From NCBI RefSeq assembly GCF_012933445.1, contig NZ_JABBNC010000010.1:124001-188000 (forward strand): DNA of 64,000 nucleotides. The letters run 5' to 3'. The stretch comes from Actinoplanes sp. TBRC 11911 (GTDB taxonomy: Bacteria > Actinomycetota > Actinomycetes > Mycobacteriales > Micromonosporaceae). Under the pieces are notes generated by a model. That model was given only the letters and a program-made list of their open reading frames with translations. It was not told where the DNA came from and made no database searches. Positions 9,035 through 17,547 of the stretch are shown here, in pieces. The translations under genes were made by a program, and so were the position numbers. The stretch's first letter is position 1; every line of letters begins with the position of its first letter.

Positions 9035-9042
9035 CCGCCGAA

Positions 9043-9060
9043 TGTAACAGCGCTTATACA
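9043..9060. promoter_or_regulatory. Palindromic MarR operator over the -10 region
   Basis: TGTAACAGCGCTTATACA matches its own reverse complement at 14 of 18 positions. On the minus strand it covers the probable -10 of the MarR-MFS operon just before the GTG start. Position and symmetry are those of an autoregulatory MarR site. Confidence 0.65.
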
Positions 9061-9076
9061 TCTGCCCAAACGGGTT

Positions 9077-9544
9077 TCAGCTACCCCGCCGATGCTCGAA
9101 GATCAGATACGTCTCGGTCACCGCCACCAGATGCGTCCCGCTGAGCCGCTCGGTGATCACCGCCCGCAGATCCTCGACGTCCGCCGCCGCCACGTGCAGC
9201 AGGAAGTCGTACGACCCCGAGACGAAATACACGTCCCGCACCGCCGGGATCCCGGCCAGCGACGCGGCGAACCGTCCGATCTGGTCGCGCGACTCGGACC
9301 GGATCCGCACCGCGATCATCGCCTCGATGGGCCGCCCGATCCAGGCCGGATCCACGTCGGCGTGAAAGCCCCGGATCGCCCCGATCTCGCGCAGCCGCCG
9401 CACCCGGGCCAGACAGGTCGACGGCGCGATCCCGACGCGTTCGGCGAGCGCGTTGTTCGGCATCCGCCCATCCGCCTCGAGCAGCGCGAGCAGCTCCCGA
9501 TCGACCGGGTCGAGCCCCCGAACATCCTTCGGTGCGTCGCTCAC
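9077..9544 (-). CDS. Lrp/AsnC-family regulator, likely of alanine dehydrogenase
   Basis: 155 residues, the usual Lrp length. Residues about 11-60 form the helix-turn-helix (LDPVDRELLALLEADGRMPNNALAERVGIAPSTCLARVRRL), followed by the RAM effector domain (residues 70-150; YFVSGSYDFLLHVAAADVEDL). It is divergent from alanine dehydrogenase with a 121-bp shared promoter, the same arrangement as AldR and ald in mycobacteria, where the regulator senses amino acids and controls ald. By that precedent it probably acts on the AT-rich dyad at 9593-9611. Confidence 0.92.
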   Translation of the reverse strand: MSDAPKDVRGLDPVDRELLALLEADGRMPNNALAERVGIAPSTCLARVRRLREIGAIRGFHADVDPAWIGRPIEAMIAVRIRSESRDQIGRFAASLAGIPAVRDVYFVSGSYDFLLHVAAADVEDLRAVITERLSGTHLVAVTETYLIFEHRRGS

Positions 9545-9592
9545 CAGAACAGATCACCTCGCCGATTCTTCAGCCGTACGACAAGGACACAG

Positions 9593-9611
9593 AATATCAT
9601 TCGTCAATATT
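9593..9611. promoter_or_regulatory. AT-rich dyad, candidate Lrp-type operator
   Basis: AATATCATTCGTCAATATT has perfect 5-bp inverted arms (AATAT/ATATT) separated by 9 bp, in the middle of the divergent regulator/alanine dehydrogenase promoter. It is the only AT-rich tract in the gap. Lrp/AldR proteins favour such sites; assignment is by context. Confidence 0.5.
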
Positions 9612-9665
9612 GCGGCTCTCCTGCACATCCTTCAATCTATCGACGGGAGAAGGAGAGGACGAGTC

Positions 9666-10781
9666 ATGCGGATCGGCGTTCCGACCGAGATCAAGAACCA
9701 CGAGTACCGGGTGGCCATCACCCCGGCCGGAGTCAGGGAGTTCGTGCGCCGCGGCCATCAGGTCGTCGTGCAGGCCGGCGCCGGCAACGGCTCGGCGATC
9801 ACCGACGACGACTTCGCGACCGCGGGCGCCACCATCGAGCCGGACGCCGACACGGTGTGGGCGAAGGCTGATCTGCTGCTCAAGGTGAAGGAGCCGATCG
9901 CCGCCGAGTACCACCGGCTGCGCGCCGGGCAGGTCCTGTTCACGTACCTGCACCTGGCCGCCGACGCCGACGGGACCAAGGCGCTGCTGACCAGTGGCAC
10001 GACCGCCGTCGCGTACGAGACGGTGCAGCTCGCGGACGGCTCGCTGCCGCTTCTGGCCCCCATGTCCGAGGTCGCCGGCCGGCTCGCGCCGCAGGTCGGG
10101 GCGTACACGCTGATGCGCAACGAAGGCGGCCGCGGCGTGCTGCCCGGCGGGGTGCCGGGCGTCGCCCCGGCCAAGGTGACCGTGATCGGCGGCGGCGTCT
10201 CCGGCGTCAACGCGGCCACGATCGCGCTCGGCATGGGCGCCGAGGTCACCGTGCTCGACCTGAACATCAACCGGCTGCGCCAGATCGACGTCCAGTTCGG
10301 CGGCCGGGTGAAGACCCTGATGTCCTCCTCGTACGCGATCGAGCAGTCGGTCCTGGAGGCGGACATGGTGATCGGCGCCGTCCTGGTGCCCGGCGCGAAG
10401 GCCCCGACCCTGGTGTCGAACGAGCTCGTCAAGCGGATGAAGCCGGGCGCGGTCCTGGTGGACATCGCGATCGACCAGGGCGGCTGCTTCGAGGACTCGC
10501 ACCCCACCACGCACCAGGACCCGGTGTACCGGGTGCACGACGCGGTCTTCTACTGCGTCGCGAACATGCCCGGCGCGGTGCCCAACACCTCCACGTACGC
10601 CTTGACGAACGCCACCCTCCCGTACGCGCTGCGCCTGGCCGACCTGGGCTGGCGCGAGGCGCTGCGGCAGGACCCGGCGCTGGCCCTCGGCCTGAACACG
10701 CACGACGGCCGGCTCACCAACGCGTCGGTCGGCTCCGCGCTCGGGATCGAGTCGGTCGAGATCGCCGAAGCCCTCGCGTAA
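9666..10781 (+). CDS. ald: Alanine dehydrogenase
   Basis: 371 residues, exactly the family length. It catalyses NAD-dependent interconversion of L-alanine with pyruvate and ammonia. Start MRIGVPTEIKNHEYRVAITPAGV is canonical, ATG at 9666 following AGGAGAGG. Visible landmarks: substrate-binding Arg/Lys in the N-terminal motif, catalytic histidine in TYLHLAAD (about residue 96), Rossmann loop GGGVSGVNAATIALGMGAEV (about 175-195), and the conserved VDIAIDQGGCFEDSHPTTH. Divergent Lrp-type regulator suggests induction by alanine. A strong terminator follows. Confidence 0.97.
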   Translation: MRIGVPTEIKNHEYRVAITPAGVREFVRRGHQVVVQAGAGNGSAITDDDFATAGATIEPDADTVWAKADLLLKVKEPIAAEYHRLRAGQVLFTYLHLAADADGTKALLTSGTTAVAYETVQLADGSLPLLAPMSEVAGRLAPQVGAYTLMRNEGGRGVLPGGVPGVAPAKVTVIGGGVSGVNAATIALGMGAEVTVLDLNINRLRQIDVQFGGRVKTLMSSSYAIEQSVLEADMVIGAVLVPGAKAPTLVSNELVKRMKPGAVLVDIAIDQGGCFEDSHPTTHQDPVYRVHDAVFYCVANMPGAVPNTSTYALTNATLPYALRLADLGWREALRQDPALALGLNTHDGRLTNASVGSALGIESVEIAEALA

Positions 10782-10785
10782 ACGA

Positions 10786-10818
10786 GTGCCGCCCCCGGAG
10801 AACCTCCGAGGGCGGCAC
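10786..10818. terminator. Bidirectional terminator between ald and aldo/keto reductase
   Basis: Stem GTGCCGCCC with GGGCGGCAC plus an inner CGGAG/CTCCG helix and a 3-nt loop (about 14 bp). It sits 5 bp after the ald stop and before the end of the convergent minus-strand gene, so it can serve both. Confidence 0.8.
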
Positions 10819-10831
10819 CACGCCAGGCCTC

Positions 10832-11884
10832 CTACAGGAAGTAGCTGAACAGCGTCCGGTCGGCCTCCGACCAGCGCACCTTCGCCTGGTTGTTGAACTG
10901 GTGCCAGTACGGGTACGGCAGCGGGTACTTGCTGATCTCGTCCAGCGACTTGATCTCCTCGGCGGTGAGCACGAGGTCGGCCGAGGCCAGGTTGTCGCGC
11001 AGCTGCTGCGGCGTGCGGGCCCCGACGATCAGCGACGAGATCCCCGGCTTCTGCGACGTGTACGCGAGCGCGACCCGCGCCGGCGACACCCCGTGCGTCT
11101 CGCTGATCTTCACGATCACCTCGATCGTGTCGTACAGCTTGTCCTCGTCGTACACCGGCGGCTCACCCCAGTCGCCAAGCTGCCGGCGGTTGTTGTCCGG
11201 CACGACGCCGCGCCGGTACTTGCCGCTGAGCAGGCCACCGGCGAGCGGGCTCCACACCGTGACACCCACGCCCTGGTCGATCGAGGCCGGCACGATGTCC
11301 GTCTCGGCCTCGCGCCCCTGAATCGAGTAGTAGATCTGGTTGGCGGCGAACCGCTCCCAGCCGTTCGCGTCGGACACGCCGAGCGCCTTGACCATCTGCC
11401 ACGCGCCGTAGTTGGAGCAGCCGATGTAACGCACCTTGCCGCTGCGCACCAGCTCGTCCAGCGCGCCGAGGGTCTCCTCGAGCCGCGTCTGCCCGTCCCA
11501 GCCGTGCATGTAGTAGACGTCGATATAGTCGGTGCCCAGCCGCCGCAGGCTTCCCTCGGCACCCTTGATGATGTGATACCGCGACGCGCCGTAGTCGTTC
11601 TGCGTGTCCCCCGTCGGCTGCGACACCTTGGTCGAGATCAGCCACTGGTCCCGCGACGCGCCGAGCGCCTTCCCAAGAATCTCCTCGGCAAGCCCGTCCG
11701 AATACGAGTCGGCGGTGTCGATCATGTTGACGCCGGCGTCCTTGGCGATCGCGATCTCCTCGCGGGCCCCGTCGACGTCGACGTTACCGACCGGAGCGGC
11801 CCATCCGGTCCCGCCGAAGCCCATCGTGCCGAGCGTGTAGGCGGAGACCCGCAGGCCGGAGCGGCCGAGTTGGCGGTACTGCAT
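10832..11884 (-). CDS. Aldo/keto reductase (voltage-channel beta-subunit-like group)
   Basis: About 350 residues; ATG at 11884 (MQYRQLGRSGLRVSAYTLGTMGFG) lies 8 bp after GAGGAG, though an ATG two codons earlier is possible. TIM-barrel NADPH oxidoreductase with the catalytic tetrad visible: Asp and Tyr in DTADSYSDG, Lys in LISTKV, His in YYMHGWD. C-terminal SSLIVGARTPQQLRDNL is the NADPH-binding segment. It reduces carbonyl compounds in the cytoplasm; the substrate is not deducible. It stands alone between the terminator and a long gene-free stretch. Confidence 0.92.
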   Translation of the reverse strand: MQYRQLGRSGLRVSAYTLGTMGFGGTGWAAPVGNVDVDGAREEIAIAKDAGVNMIDTADSYSDGLAEEILGKALGASRDQWLISTKVSQPTGDTQNDYGASRYHIIKGAEGSLRRLGTDYIDVYYMHGWDGQTRLEETLGALDELVRSGKVRYIGCSNYGAWQMVKALGVSDANGWERFAANQIYYSIQGREAETDIVPASIDQGVGVTVWSPLAGGLLSGKYRRGVVPDNNRRQLGDWGEPPVYDEDKLYDTIEVIVKISETHGVSPARVALAYTSQKPGISSLIVGARTPQQLRDNLASADLVLTAEEIKSLDEISKYPLPYPYWHQFNNQAKVRWSEADRTLFSYFL

Positions 11885-12750
11885 TTTCATTGCTCCTCGG
11901 TGAGAAACTTGATCGCACATTCAGCCTTCCCCGGACCAGCCAGCTTGTCCACCGAGTGCGGCGTCACGTCCCGTAGTCCTGAGCGCCCCCCGCGTGTGCC
12001 CTCCCTCACCCGGCCCGGCCCCACACCCCCCAGCATCCCCTGCCTGACCTGCCGTTTCTCCCCCTTCCGCAGCCAGAGCGACCGTTCGCGGCATCTCGGC
12101 GACCCGGTCGCGTGAACCGGGGTTTGCGTGTCCTAGCCCACGCCGGGTCAGCCCACCATCCGGGCACACCCCCAAAGCCCAACACCGATGTCGTAGCCGG
12201 GTGGGTGATACAGACCGCAACTCACGTCGAGGGCCGGGCCGGGCGGAGCAGGCCGCTGGCGCGCCCAAACCACTCCCCCCACCCCGGCGACCTGAGTGAG
12301 CCCCCAGCCCAACCCCAACCCCACCCCGCGCGCCCACCAGCAGGCCCGAGCGCAAGCAGGCCCGGCCGTCGTCCCCGCACCGGCAAAACGACGTGCCCGC
12401 ACCAACGCTGCCGGCGGAACACGCGGACATGGTCGTGGCCGACCTCGCGCGACGTTCCACCCGGTCCGGCGCGCGCGGCCGACGCTCGAAGGCCAGCGAC
12501 GCGGGCTCGAAGGCCAGCGACGCGAGCTCGAAGGCCTCGGCGAAGGCGGTCGAAGGTCCGAGAACGCACTTGACGCGCGCCTTGATCCCGCCGAGCGGAG
12601 ATAGCCCCCGACCCCTTCCCCTTCCCCTTCCGCTGAGCGCGTTGTGAATGGTGCCGGACAGCCCGCAAACCGTGATACTGACATTCGTCCAAACAGGACG
12701 GTTGATTTACACTCTATCACCCGCTTTTGCGCATCCATTTTCCGCTCGAT
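11885..12750. other. Gene-free stretch with short tandem repeats
   Basis: No convincing gene on either strand: the open frames are Pro/Arg/Ser-rich, lack ribosome sites and overlap each other in all phases. A 21-bp unit TCGAAGGCCAGCGACGCGGG is repeated 2.4 times at 12486-12536 (in one frame it would read SKASDAG), and CCCCTT is repeated three times near 12612-12630. A weak GTG-initiated frame at 12393-12647 has coding-like third positions but no other support. Confidence 0.6.
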
Positions 12751-13050
12751 TTCGAGACCTTGGAGAGTTGCGCCCACATACGAGCCATAACTCTCCAAGG
12801 TCCGCGTCTGCCGGAGAAAGGCTGGCGAACGAAAGCCATATCGCAGGAGAAAAGTACCTCCATAGTGGACTCCCGTCCCAACTTATGGGCGCGCCTCCAC
12901 AATGTGGGCAGCATTCCTGGATAGCGGGACCCTTTCCCACTTAATGGACCGCGAAAGGCCGCAATGGATCTCGCCGCGACCTATTTTTGGTCGGACGCCT
13001 GCCACGACATTTCGCCGGCCCCTCCCTTCTCCCGAAATATCGGACATCCG
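12750..13050 (+). repeat. Dispersed hairpin/dyad element, copy B
   Basis: Hairpin 12757-12801 (ACCTTGGAGAGTT pairing perfectly with AACTCTCCAAGGT, loop GCGCCCACATACGAGCCAT), spacer with GCCGGAGAAAGGCTGGC, then degenerate dyads near 12860 (TCCATAGTGGA), 12878, 12898 (TCCACAATGTGGG), 12918 and 12939 on a 20-bp pitch. The distal dyad appears as ATATCGGACAT near 13037. Upstream dyads are not recognisable. It lies between two same-strand minus genes. Confidence 0.8.
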
Positions 13051-13216
13051 CAGAAGCGAGCGTTTCGGCGATGCAAGTCGCGGAGGCGTGGAAGCGAGCC
13101 GGACCGTTCACGACGCCGTGTGCGCTGCGAGCCGCGTGGCCGGGCGCGCTGCCCGCCCGGCGGACGGGCGCGCGACGCGCTGCGATCTCGGGGAGGGTGG
13201 TGTAGACCGGTCTTGC

Positions 13217-13477
13217 ATGACCCCTCCCCCATTCGCGAACGTGATTGTCGCCGCCGTTCTCGGGGTCTCCCCGGGCGTGGCGGTGCTGCCCGGAGCGCTC
13301 GCACCGCCGAGATCGCCAACGCCGCCCGAAGCAATCACGCCCGGGGCACCTACAGCACCCGGAGCGCCTTCAGGCCCTGCGACCTCTGCAACTCACGGCG
13401 CACCCGGACCGCTCACGGCCCCCGGAGCAGCCACGATCGCAGGCCCCGGCGCGGTGGCCGAGCGCTACCGGCGCTAG
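13217..13477 (+). CDS. Small Ala/Pro/Gly-rich hypothetical protein (uncertain)
   Basis: 86 residues from ATG at 13217. A hydrophobic N-terminus (FANVIVAAVLGVSPGVAVLPGALA) resembling a signal or anchor is followed by a low-complexity tail of Pro/Ala/Gly/Thr. No Shine-Dalgarno; a palindrome AGACCGGTCT lies 3-13 bp before the ATG and could be part of a leaderless promoter. It overlaps the end of the convergent downstream gene by 4 bp. Could equally be a chance frame in GC-rich DNA. Confidence 0.3.
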   Translation: MTPPPFANVIVAAVLGVSPGVAVLPGALAPPRSPTPPEAITPGAPTAPGAPSGPATSATHGAPGPLTAPGAATIAGPGAVAERYRR

Positions 13478-14034
13478 ACCCGGCCGCGGCGGCCGCGCTT
13501 CGGGCCGCCGCTGGCCTCCGGCACCGGGCTGATCAGGCGGTCCGGCCAGGTCAGGGTGACCTTGCCGGCGATGCCCATCTCGGCGGTCAGCTCGGCCAGG
13601 GTCGCGCACGCGGTGGCCAGTTCCTCCTCGGCCCACGGGAACGGCTCGGTGCTGAACGTGCCCCAGCCGCTGCGGCAGCGCTCGGGCACCGAGGCGGGGT
13701 CGTTGATCTCGACGGCGTCGTGCACCACCCCGGAGAGCACCTCGGCGATGCCCAGCGTGGTCTTGTTGGCGGCCAGGATGCGGCGGCTGCGGTCGGCGGC
13801 GTCGTGGCGTTGCCGGCCGTCGATGACGCGCATGCTGTCGAAGACGGCGCCGCCGGCGATCGAGCCGAAGACGCCGCGGTCCATGCCGAGCTCGCGTTCG
13901 GTGACGGCGTGCGCGAGGTCGTGCGGGACCCGGAACTTGCGGTCGTAGCCGCCGAGCTCGAGCACGACGCCGTCGCGGCGGCGGAACGTCGCGATCGTCG
14001 ACCGCCCCGGCGGGCGGAGGAACGTGATGAGCAT
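13474..14034 (-). CDS. Hypothetical protein, conserved-looking, function unknown
   Basis: 186 residues from ATG at 14034 (MLITFLRPPGRSTIATFRRRDG). Earlier in-frame starts run through low-complexity sequence and are less likely. The centre GGYDRKFRVPHDLAHAVTERELGMDRGVFGSIAGGAVFDSM looks like a conserved core with a possible metal-site-like HDLAH. No signal peptide or membrane helix. The C-terminus is basic (GGPKRGRRGRV). I do not recognise a named family. It is 151 bp downstream of the flavocytochrome gene on the same strand and may be cotranscribed unless the hairpin at 14125-14150 stops transcription. Confidence 0.75.
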   Translation of the reverse strand: MLITFLRPPGRSTIATFRRRDGVVLELGGYDRKFRVPHDLAHAVTERELGMDRGVFGSIAGGAVFDSMRVIDGRQRHDAADRSRRILAANKTTLGIAEVLSGVVHDAVEINDPASVPERCRSGWGTFSTEPFPWAEEELATACATLAELTAEMGIAGKVTLTWPDRLISPVPEASGGPKRGRRGRV

Positions 14035-14124
14035 CGTCTGATGGTCGCGCGTATCGACCGCTGACGCTAGAGCATTTTGGCTGGCCAGGGCGTGGGACAG
14101 CCCGGTCGGGCGCGCGGAGAGGGA

Positions 14125-14150
14125 GTGGCACTCAGCCGGGCGGGTGCCAC
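14125..14150. terminator. Hairpin after flavocytochrome gene
   Basis: GTGGCAC (14125-14131) pairs with GTGCCAC (14144-14150) across a 12-nt loop. It lies about 35 bp past the end of the minus-strand reductase gene. No T-run follows, so termination may be weak or factor-assisted. Confidence 0.4.
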
Positions 14151-14185
14151 GGGACTCTTCGCACGCCGTACGGGATGAGGAATTT

Positions 14186-15544
14186 TCAGCTGGCCAGGCG
14201 GAAGATCTCGGCGTGCCGCTGGCGGGCGGGGACACCGAGTGTGCGCAGGCTCTTGAGCACGGCGGCGGTCATCGGGGCGGGGCCGCAGACGAACACGTCG
14301 CGTTCGGTGATGTCGGGGACGAGGGCCTTGAGGTTTTCCGGGGTGAACGGCTCGTTCGGTGGGACGCCCTGGCCGGTGCGGCCGGTGAGCAGGTGCAGGC
14401 GGGCGCCGCGGACGGCCGCGAGGTTTTGCATCTCGCCGAGCAGGACCGCGTCGGTGGGGGTGCTGACCCGGTAGAGCAGGACGATGTCGCCGGTGAGGTC
14501 GCCGTCCTCGAGCAGCGCGCGGATCGGGGTGACGCCGATGCCGCCGGCGATCAGCAGCGTGTGGTCCTTGGTGCGGCGGGCCGCGGTGAACGCGCCGTAC
14601 GGGCCTTCCGCGTAGACCTTGCTGCCGACCGGCAGGTTGCGCAGGCCGGAGCTGGTCAGCCCGATGCCCTTGGCGGTCAGGCGCAGCGAGCGGCCGTCCG
14701 GCGCCGCGGACAGCGAGAACGGGTTGACCTGCCACCAGCCGTTGTGGCCGGGGAAGCGCCACATGAAGAACTGACCGGCGCGAGCCTGGAGACGGTGCAG
14801 CTCGCGGCCGGTCATGTGCACCGACACGACGTCGTCGGACTCGGGGATCACGGCGGCGACCTTCAGCTTGTGCCGGGCGTTGCGGATCAGCGGCACGATG
14901 AAGCGCCCGCTGATCACGGAGAGAATGGCGAAAGCCCACAGAGCCCACCAGTACGCCTCGGTGAGCGCGTTGGTCTTGAAGGCGCTGCCCTCGTAGAGCT
15001 GGTGGATGATGCCGAGCCCGACGATCACGTAGACCACCAGGTGCATCGCGTGCCACGCCTCGTACGAGAGGCGGCGGCGCACGGCGCGCACCGAGACCGC
15101 GGCGGTGATCACGACGAGGCCGGCGGCGATCATGCCGAGCAGTACGGGGGTCTGACCGGCCAGGTTCGGGATCTCGGCGAAGAACGAGATCTTGTCGAGC
15201 TTGGCGTAGCCCAGCAGCACGAACGTGGGGTGCAGCAGGACCAGCCAGAACAGGCTGAAACCGGTCCAGCGGTGCCAGCGGGTCAGGTGGTCCATGCCGA
15301 TGTGGTGCTCGAGGAAGGGCAGGCGGGAGATCAGCAGCAGCTGCAGCGCCATCACGAACGCCAGGTGCAGGCCGAAGAACCGGCCGATCGCGTGCAACGT
15401 GTTGTACGCCGGTGGCTGGCCCGTGGCGTACATCAGCTCGACGATCGCGAGGTTGGCAAGCAGGAAGGCCCAGAGCACGGCGTGTGCGACGCGGTCCGAG
15501 TGGGTGGGTCTGTGGGTCTTCGGCTGGGTGGTCACCGCTGTCAT
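14186..15544 (-). CDS. Ferric-reductase-like transmembrane flavocytochrome
   Basis: 452 residues from ATG at 15544 (GGAGAG upstream). The N-terminal half (about 1-220) has six transmembrane helices of the ferric reductase-like domain with paired histidines for haem (GLHLAFVMAL, HIGMDHLTRWHRWTGF, LLHPTFVLL, WHAMHLVVY). The C-terminal half (about 230-452) is a ferredoxin-reductase-type FAD/NAD(P) module: FAD motif WRFPG...NPFSLSAAPDG, NAD(P) motif GGIGVTPIRALLE, and the end CGPAPMTAAV. It passes electrons from NAD(P)H through FAD and haem across the membrane to an acceptor such as ferric iron or oxygen. Acceptor not deducible. Confidence 0.9.
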   Translation of the reverse strand: MTAVTTQPKTHRPTHSDRVAHAVLWAFLLANLAIVELMYATGQPPAYNTLHAIGRFFGLHLAFVMALQLLLISRLPFLEHHIGMDHLTRWHRWTGFSLFWLVLLHPTFVLLGYAKLDKISFFAEIPNLAGQTPVLLGMIAAGLVVITAAVSVRAVRRRLSYEAWHAMHLVVYVIVGLGIIHQLYEGSAFKTNALTEAYWWALWAFAILSVISGRFIVPLIRNARHKLKVAAVIPESDDVVSVHMTGRELHRLQARAGQFFMWRFPGHNGWWQVNPFSLSAAPDGRSLRLTAKGIGLTSSGLRNLPVGSKVYAEGPYGAFTAARRTKDHTLLIAGGIGVTPIRALLEDGDLTGDIVLLYRVSTPTDAVLLGEMQNLAAVRGARLHLLTGRTGQGVPPNEPFTPENLKALVPDITERDVFVCGPAPMTAAVLKSLRTLGVPARQRHAEIFRLAS

Positions 15545-15626
15545 CGTCTCTCCCCGGGCACCTCTGTATGGGGTGTTGCCTGCGTGTACCACACGTAGGG
15601 CGGCCCGGTTCGGTTCGCCCCGAGGT

Positions 15627-16274
15627 TCAGACGTAGTTTTTCATGGCCAGCTCGACATCGTGGTCACTCAGCTGACGGAAATCCTCGTACCACTCGCCGA
15701 CCGCGCGAAACGACGGCGGGGTGCTGAGGCAGACGATCTCGTCGGCGTCCCCGGCGATCGCGTCGCGGGCCGGCCAGGAGCAGACCGGGACGGCCAGGAC
15801 GAGCCGCGCCGGGTGCTGCCCGCGGAGCCAGCGCAGGGCGGCGCGGGCGGTGACGCCGGTGGCCAGCCCGTCGTCGACGAGGATCACGGTCCGGCCGGTC
15901 GCGTCGGGGGCCGGGCGGCCGGCGCGGTACCGGCGTACCCGGCGGGCGATCTCCTCGCGTTCCCGGGCGACGGTGCCGGCCAGGTCGTCGGGGGTGAGCC
16001 CGAAATGGACCAGGGTGTCCTCGTCGAAGACCGGCGGCCCGTCCTCGGCGATGGCGCCCACCCCGAGTTCCTCGCGTCCCGGTGCCCCGATCTTGCGGGC
16101 CACCACGATGTCGAGGTCGGCGCCGAGCCGTTCGGCGACCGGCACCGCGACGGGCACGCCGCCACGCGGCAGTGCCAAAACCAAGGATTTATCCGATTTA
16201 TCGTGACTTATGGCGCCCGCGAGCAACTCGCCCGCGTGCGTGCGGCTCACGAAGCCAGATATGTGGTGAACCAT
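15627..16274 (-). CDS. Phosphoribosyltransferase-domain protein
   Basis: 215 residues. Type I PRTase fold: LALPRGGVPVAVPVAERLGADLDIVVARKIGAPGREELGVGAIAE near the N-terminus and the PRPP loop VILVDDGLATGVTARAALRWLR (about residues 130-150). No substrate-hood signature of a known base is evident. Its start overlaps the end of the alpha/beta hydrolase gene by 28 bp, so the two are cotranscribed; in other actinobacteria these domains are also found adjacent or fused, which hints at a shared, still undefined role. Confidence 0.87.
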   Translation of the reverse strand: MVHHISGFVSRTHAGELLAGAISHDKSDKSLVLALPRGGVPVAVPVAERLGADLDIVVARKIGAPGREELGVGAIAEDGPPVFDEDTLVHFGLTPDDLAGTVAREREEIARRVRRYRAGRPAPDATGRTVILVDDGLATGVTARAALRWLRGQHPARLVLAVPVCSWPARDAIAGDADEIVCLSTPPSFRAVGEWYEDFRQLSDHDVELAMKNYV

Positions 16275-16900
16275 CGCCCCACCTCCCCCGCGACCGTGTC
16301 GAGCGCGCCCTCCTCCTCGAACAGGTGCCCGGCGCCCGGGATGATCGTCAGTTGCGTGGTCACGGTCATCGCCTGGCGGGCCTGCTCGTTGAGCTCCAGC
16401 ACCGGCACGTCCCGCTCCCCGACCAGCATCAGCGTCGGCGCGGCGACCTGCACCAGCGCGGGACCGGCCAGGTCGGCCCGGCCGCCGCGGGAGACGACGG
16501 CGTGCACCTCGTCGGGGCGGGCCGCGGCGGCCACCAGCGCGGCGGCGGCGCCGGTGCTCGCCCCGAACAGCCCGATCGGCAGGTCCCGCGTCTCCGGGTC
16601 GCCGCCCGCCCAGTCGATCAGGCCGATCAGCCGGTCCGCGAGCATCCCGATGTCGAAGCGCAGGTCCCGGGTGCGGGCGTCGCGGACCTCCTCGTCCGAG
16701 GTGAGCAGGTCGGCCAGCAGCGTGGCCAGCCCGCGCTCGTGCATCAGGGACGCGACCATCCGGTTGCGCGGGCTGTACCGCGAGCTGCCGCTGCCGTGCG
16801 CGAAGAGCACCAAGCCGGTCGCCCCGCCCGGCACGGTGAGGTCGCCGTCGAGGGCGGCCGCACCCGCCGTGACGCGGTGGATCGGATGAGTGGTCATCAC
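16247..16900 (-). CDS. Dienelactone-hydrolase-like alpha/beta hydrolase
   Basis: 217 residues. Alpha/beta hydrolase with the oxyanion segment LVLFAHGSGSSRYSPRN, nucleophile elbow GASTG (Ser in GLFGASTGAAAAL), catalytic Asp in LVGERDVPV and His in GAGHLFEEEG. Small, without a lid domain or signal peptide, so cytoplasmic. It overlaps the downstream phosphoribosyltransferase gene by 28 bp. The physiological substrate is unknown. Confidence 0.88.
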   Translation of the reverse strand: MMTTHPIHRVTAGAAALDGDLTVPGGATGLVLFAHGSGSSRYSPRNRMVASLMHERGLATLLADLLTSDEEVRDARTRDLRFDIGMLADRLIGLIDWAGGDPETRDLPIGLFGASTGAAAALVAAAARPDEVHAVVSRGGRADLAGPALVQVAAPTLMLVGERDVPVLELNEQARQAMTVTTQLTIIPGAGHLFEEEGALDTVAGEVGRWFTTYLAS

Positions 16901-16948
16901 CCCGGCGTACCCGCCACGGCGCGGCCTATACGTCCGACTTGTCGCCCG

Positions 16949-17455
16949 TTACGACCATCGTTCGAACGGCTCGTCGATCGGCTCGCCGTCCAGGAACGGC
17001 ACCAGCAGGCGGGGCAGCGGTCCCGGGTAGAACACCTCGGCGCTGGCCACCACCTCGCCGACCGGCCACCACCGGAAGCCGAAGTAGTCCTCGGCCTCGA
17101 AGTCGACCTGCCCGGCGCCGTCGACGTCCGGGGCGTCCACGGCGAGCCGCACCGGCACCACCACCTCGTGGTTGAGCCGCCGTTCGCCACGGTAGAGGAA
17201 CGTCGAGTTCCGCCGCCACGTGGGCGCGCCGACCTGCGCCGCGGTGACGGTCAGGCCGGCCTCCTCGGCCAGCTCGCGGATGATCGCGTCCTGGTGGGAC
17301 TCGCCCGGGTCGAGGCCGCCGCCGGGCAGCTCCCACCAGGTGCCGATGTGCGGGCGGGACAGGTCGCGGCTGTGCAGCAGGAGGACCCGGCCGCGGACGT
17401 CGAGGACCACGGCGCGTACGACCTGGCGCTCCTTCATGGTGTTGACCTTACCCAT
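16949..17455 (-). CDS. Nudix hydrolase
   Basis: 168 residues from ATG at 17455, which has GGAAG five bases upstream (a second ATG at 17437 lacks one). The Nudix box GX5EX7REUXEEXGU is intact: GGGLDPGESHQDAIIRELAEEAGL. It hydrolyses a nucleoside diphosphate linked to another group, using Mg2+ bound by the box glutamates. The short N-terminal extension and WWPVGEV late motif resemble MutT-like housecleaning enzymes; substrate not predictable. Divergent from the polysaccharide deacetylase. Confidence 0.92.
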   Translation of the reverse strand: MGKVNTMKERQVVRAVVLDVRGRVLLLHSRDLSRPHIGTWWELPGGGLDPGESHQDAIIRELAEEAGLTVTAAQVGAPTWRRNSTFLYRGERRLNHEVVVPVRLAVDAPDVDGAGQVDFEAEDYFGFRWWPVGEVVASAEVFYPGPLPRLLVPFLDGEPIDEPFERWS

Positions 17456-17475
17456 CGAAACTTCCGGTCACCATA

Positions 17476-17532
17476 TTGACGTCCATCGACGCTATCCCTA
17501 GCGTGCATAGGCGAAAGTCCATCGATACTTTC
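17476..17532 (+). promoter_or_regulatory. Sigma-70-type promoter and downstream operator for deacetylase gene
   Basis: TTGACG (17476-17481) and TAGCGT (17499-17504) are separated by exactly 17 bp, a strong actinobacterial housekeeping promoter. Start of transcription would be near 17511. Immediately after it, GAAAGT (17513-17518) and ACTTTC (17527-17532) form a perfect 6-bp inverted repeat with an 8-bp centre, well placed as a repressor site or 5' UTR hairpin. Confidence 0.65.
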
Positions 17533-17547
17533 ACCTGCGAGGTCTTC

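Noticed and set aside
12112..12647. Several overlapping ORFs in the 12 kb gap
   Set aside because: Low complexity, no start signals, competing phases; at most one (GTG 12393) has weak coding character.
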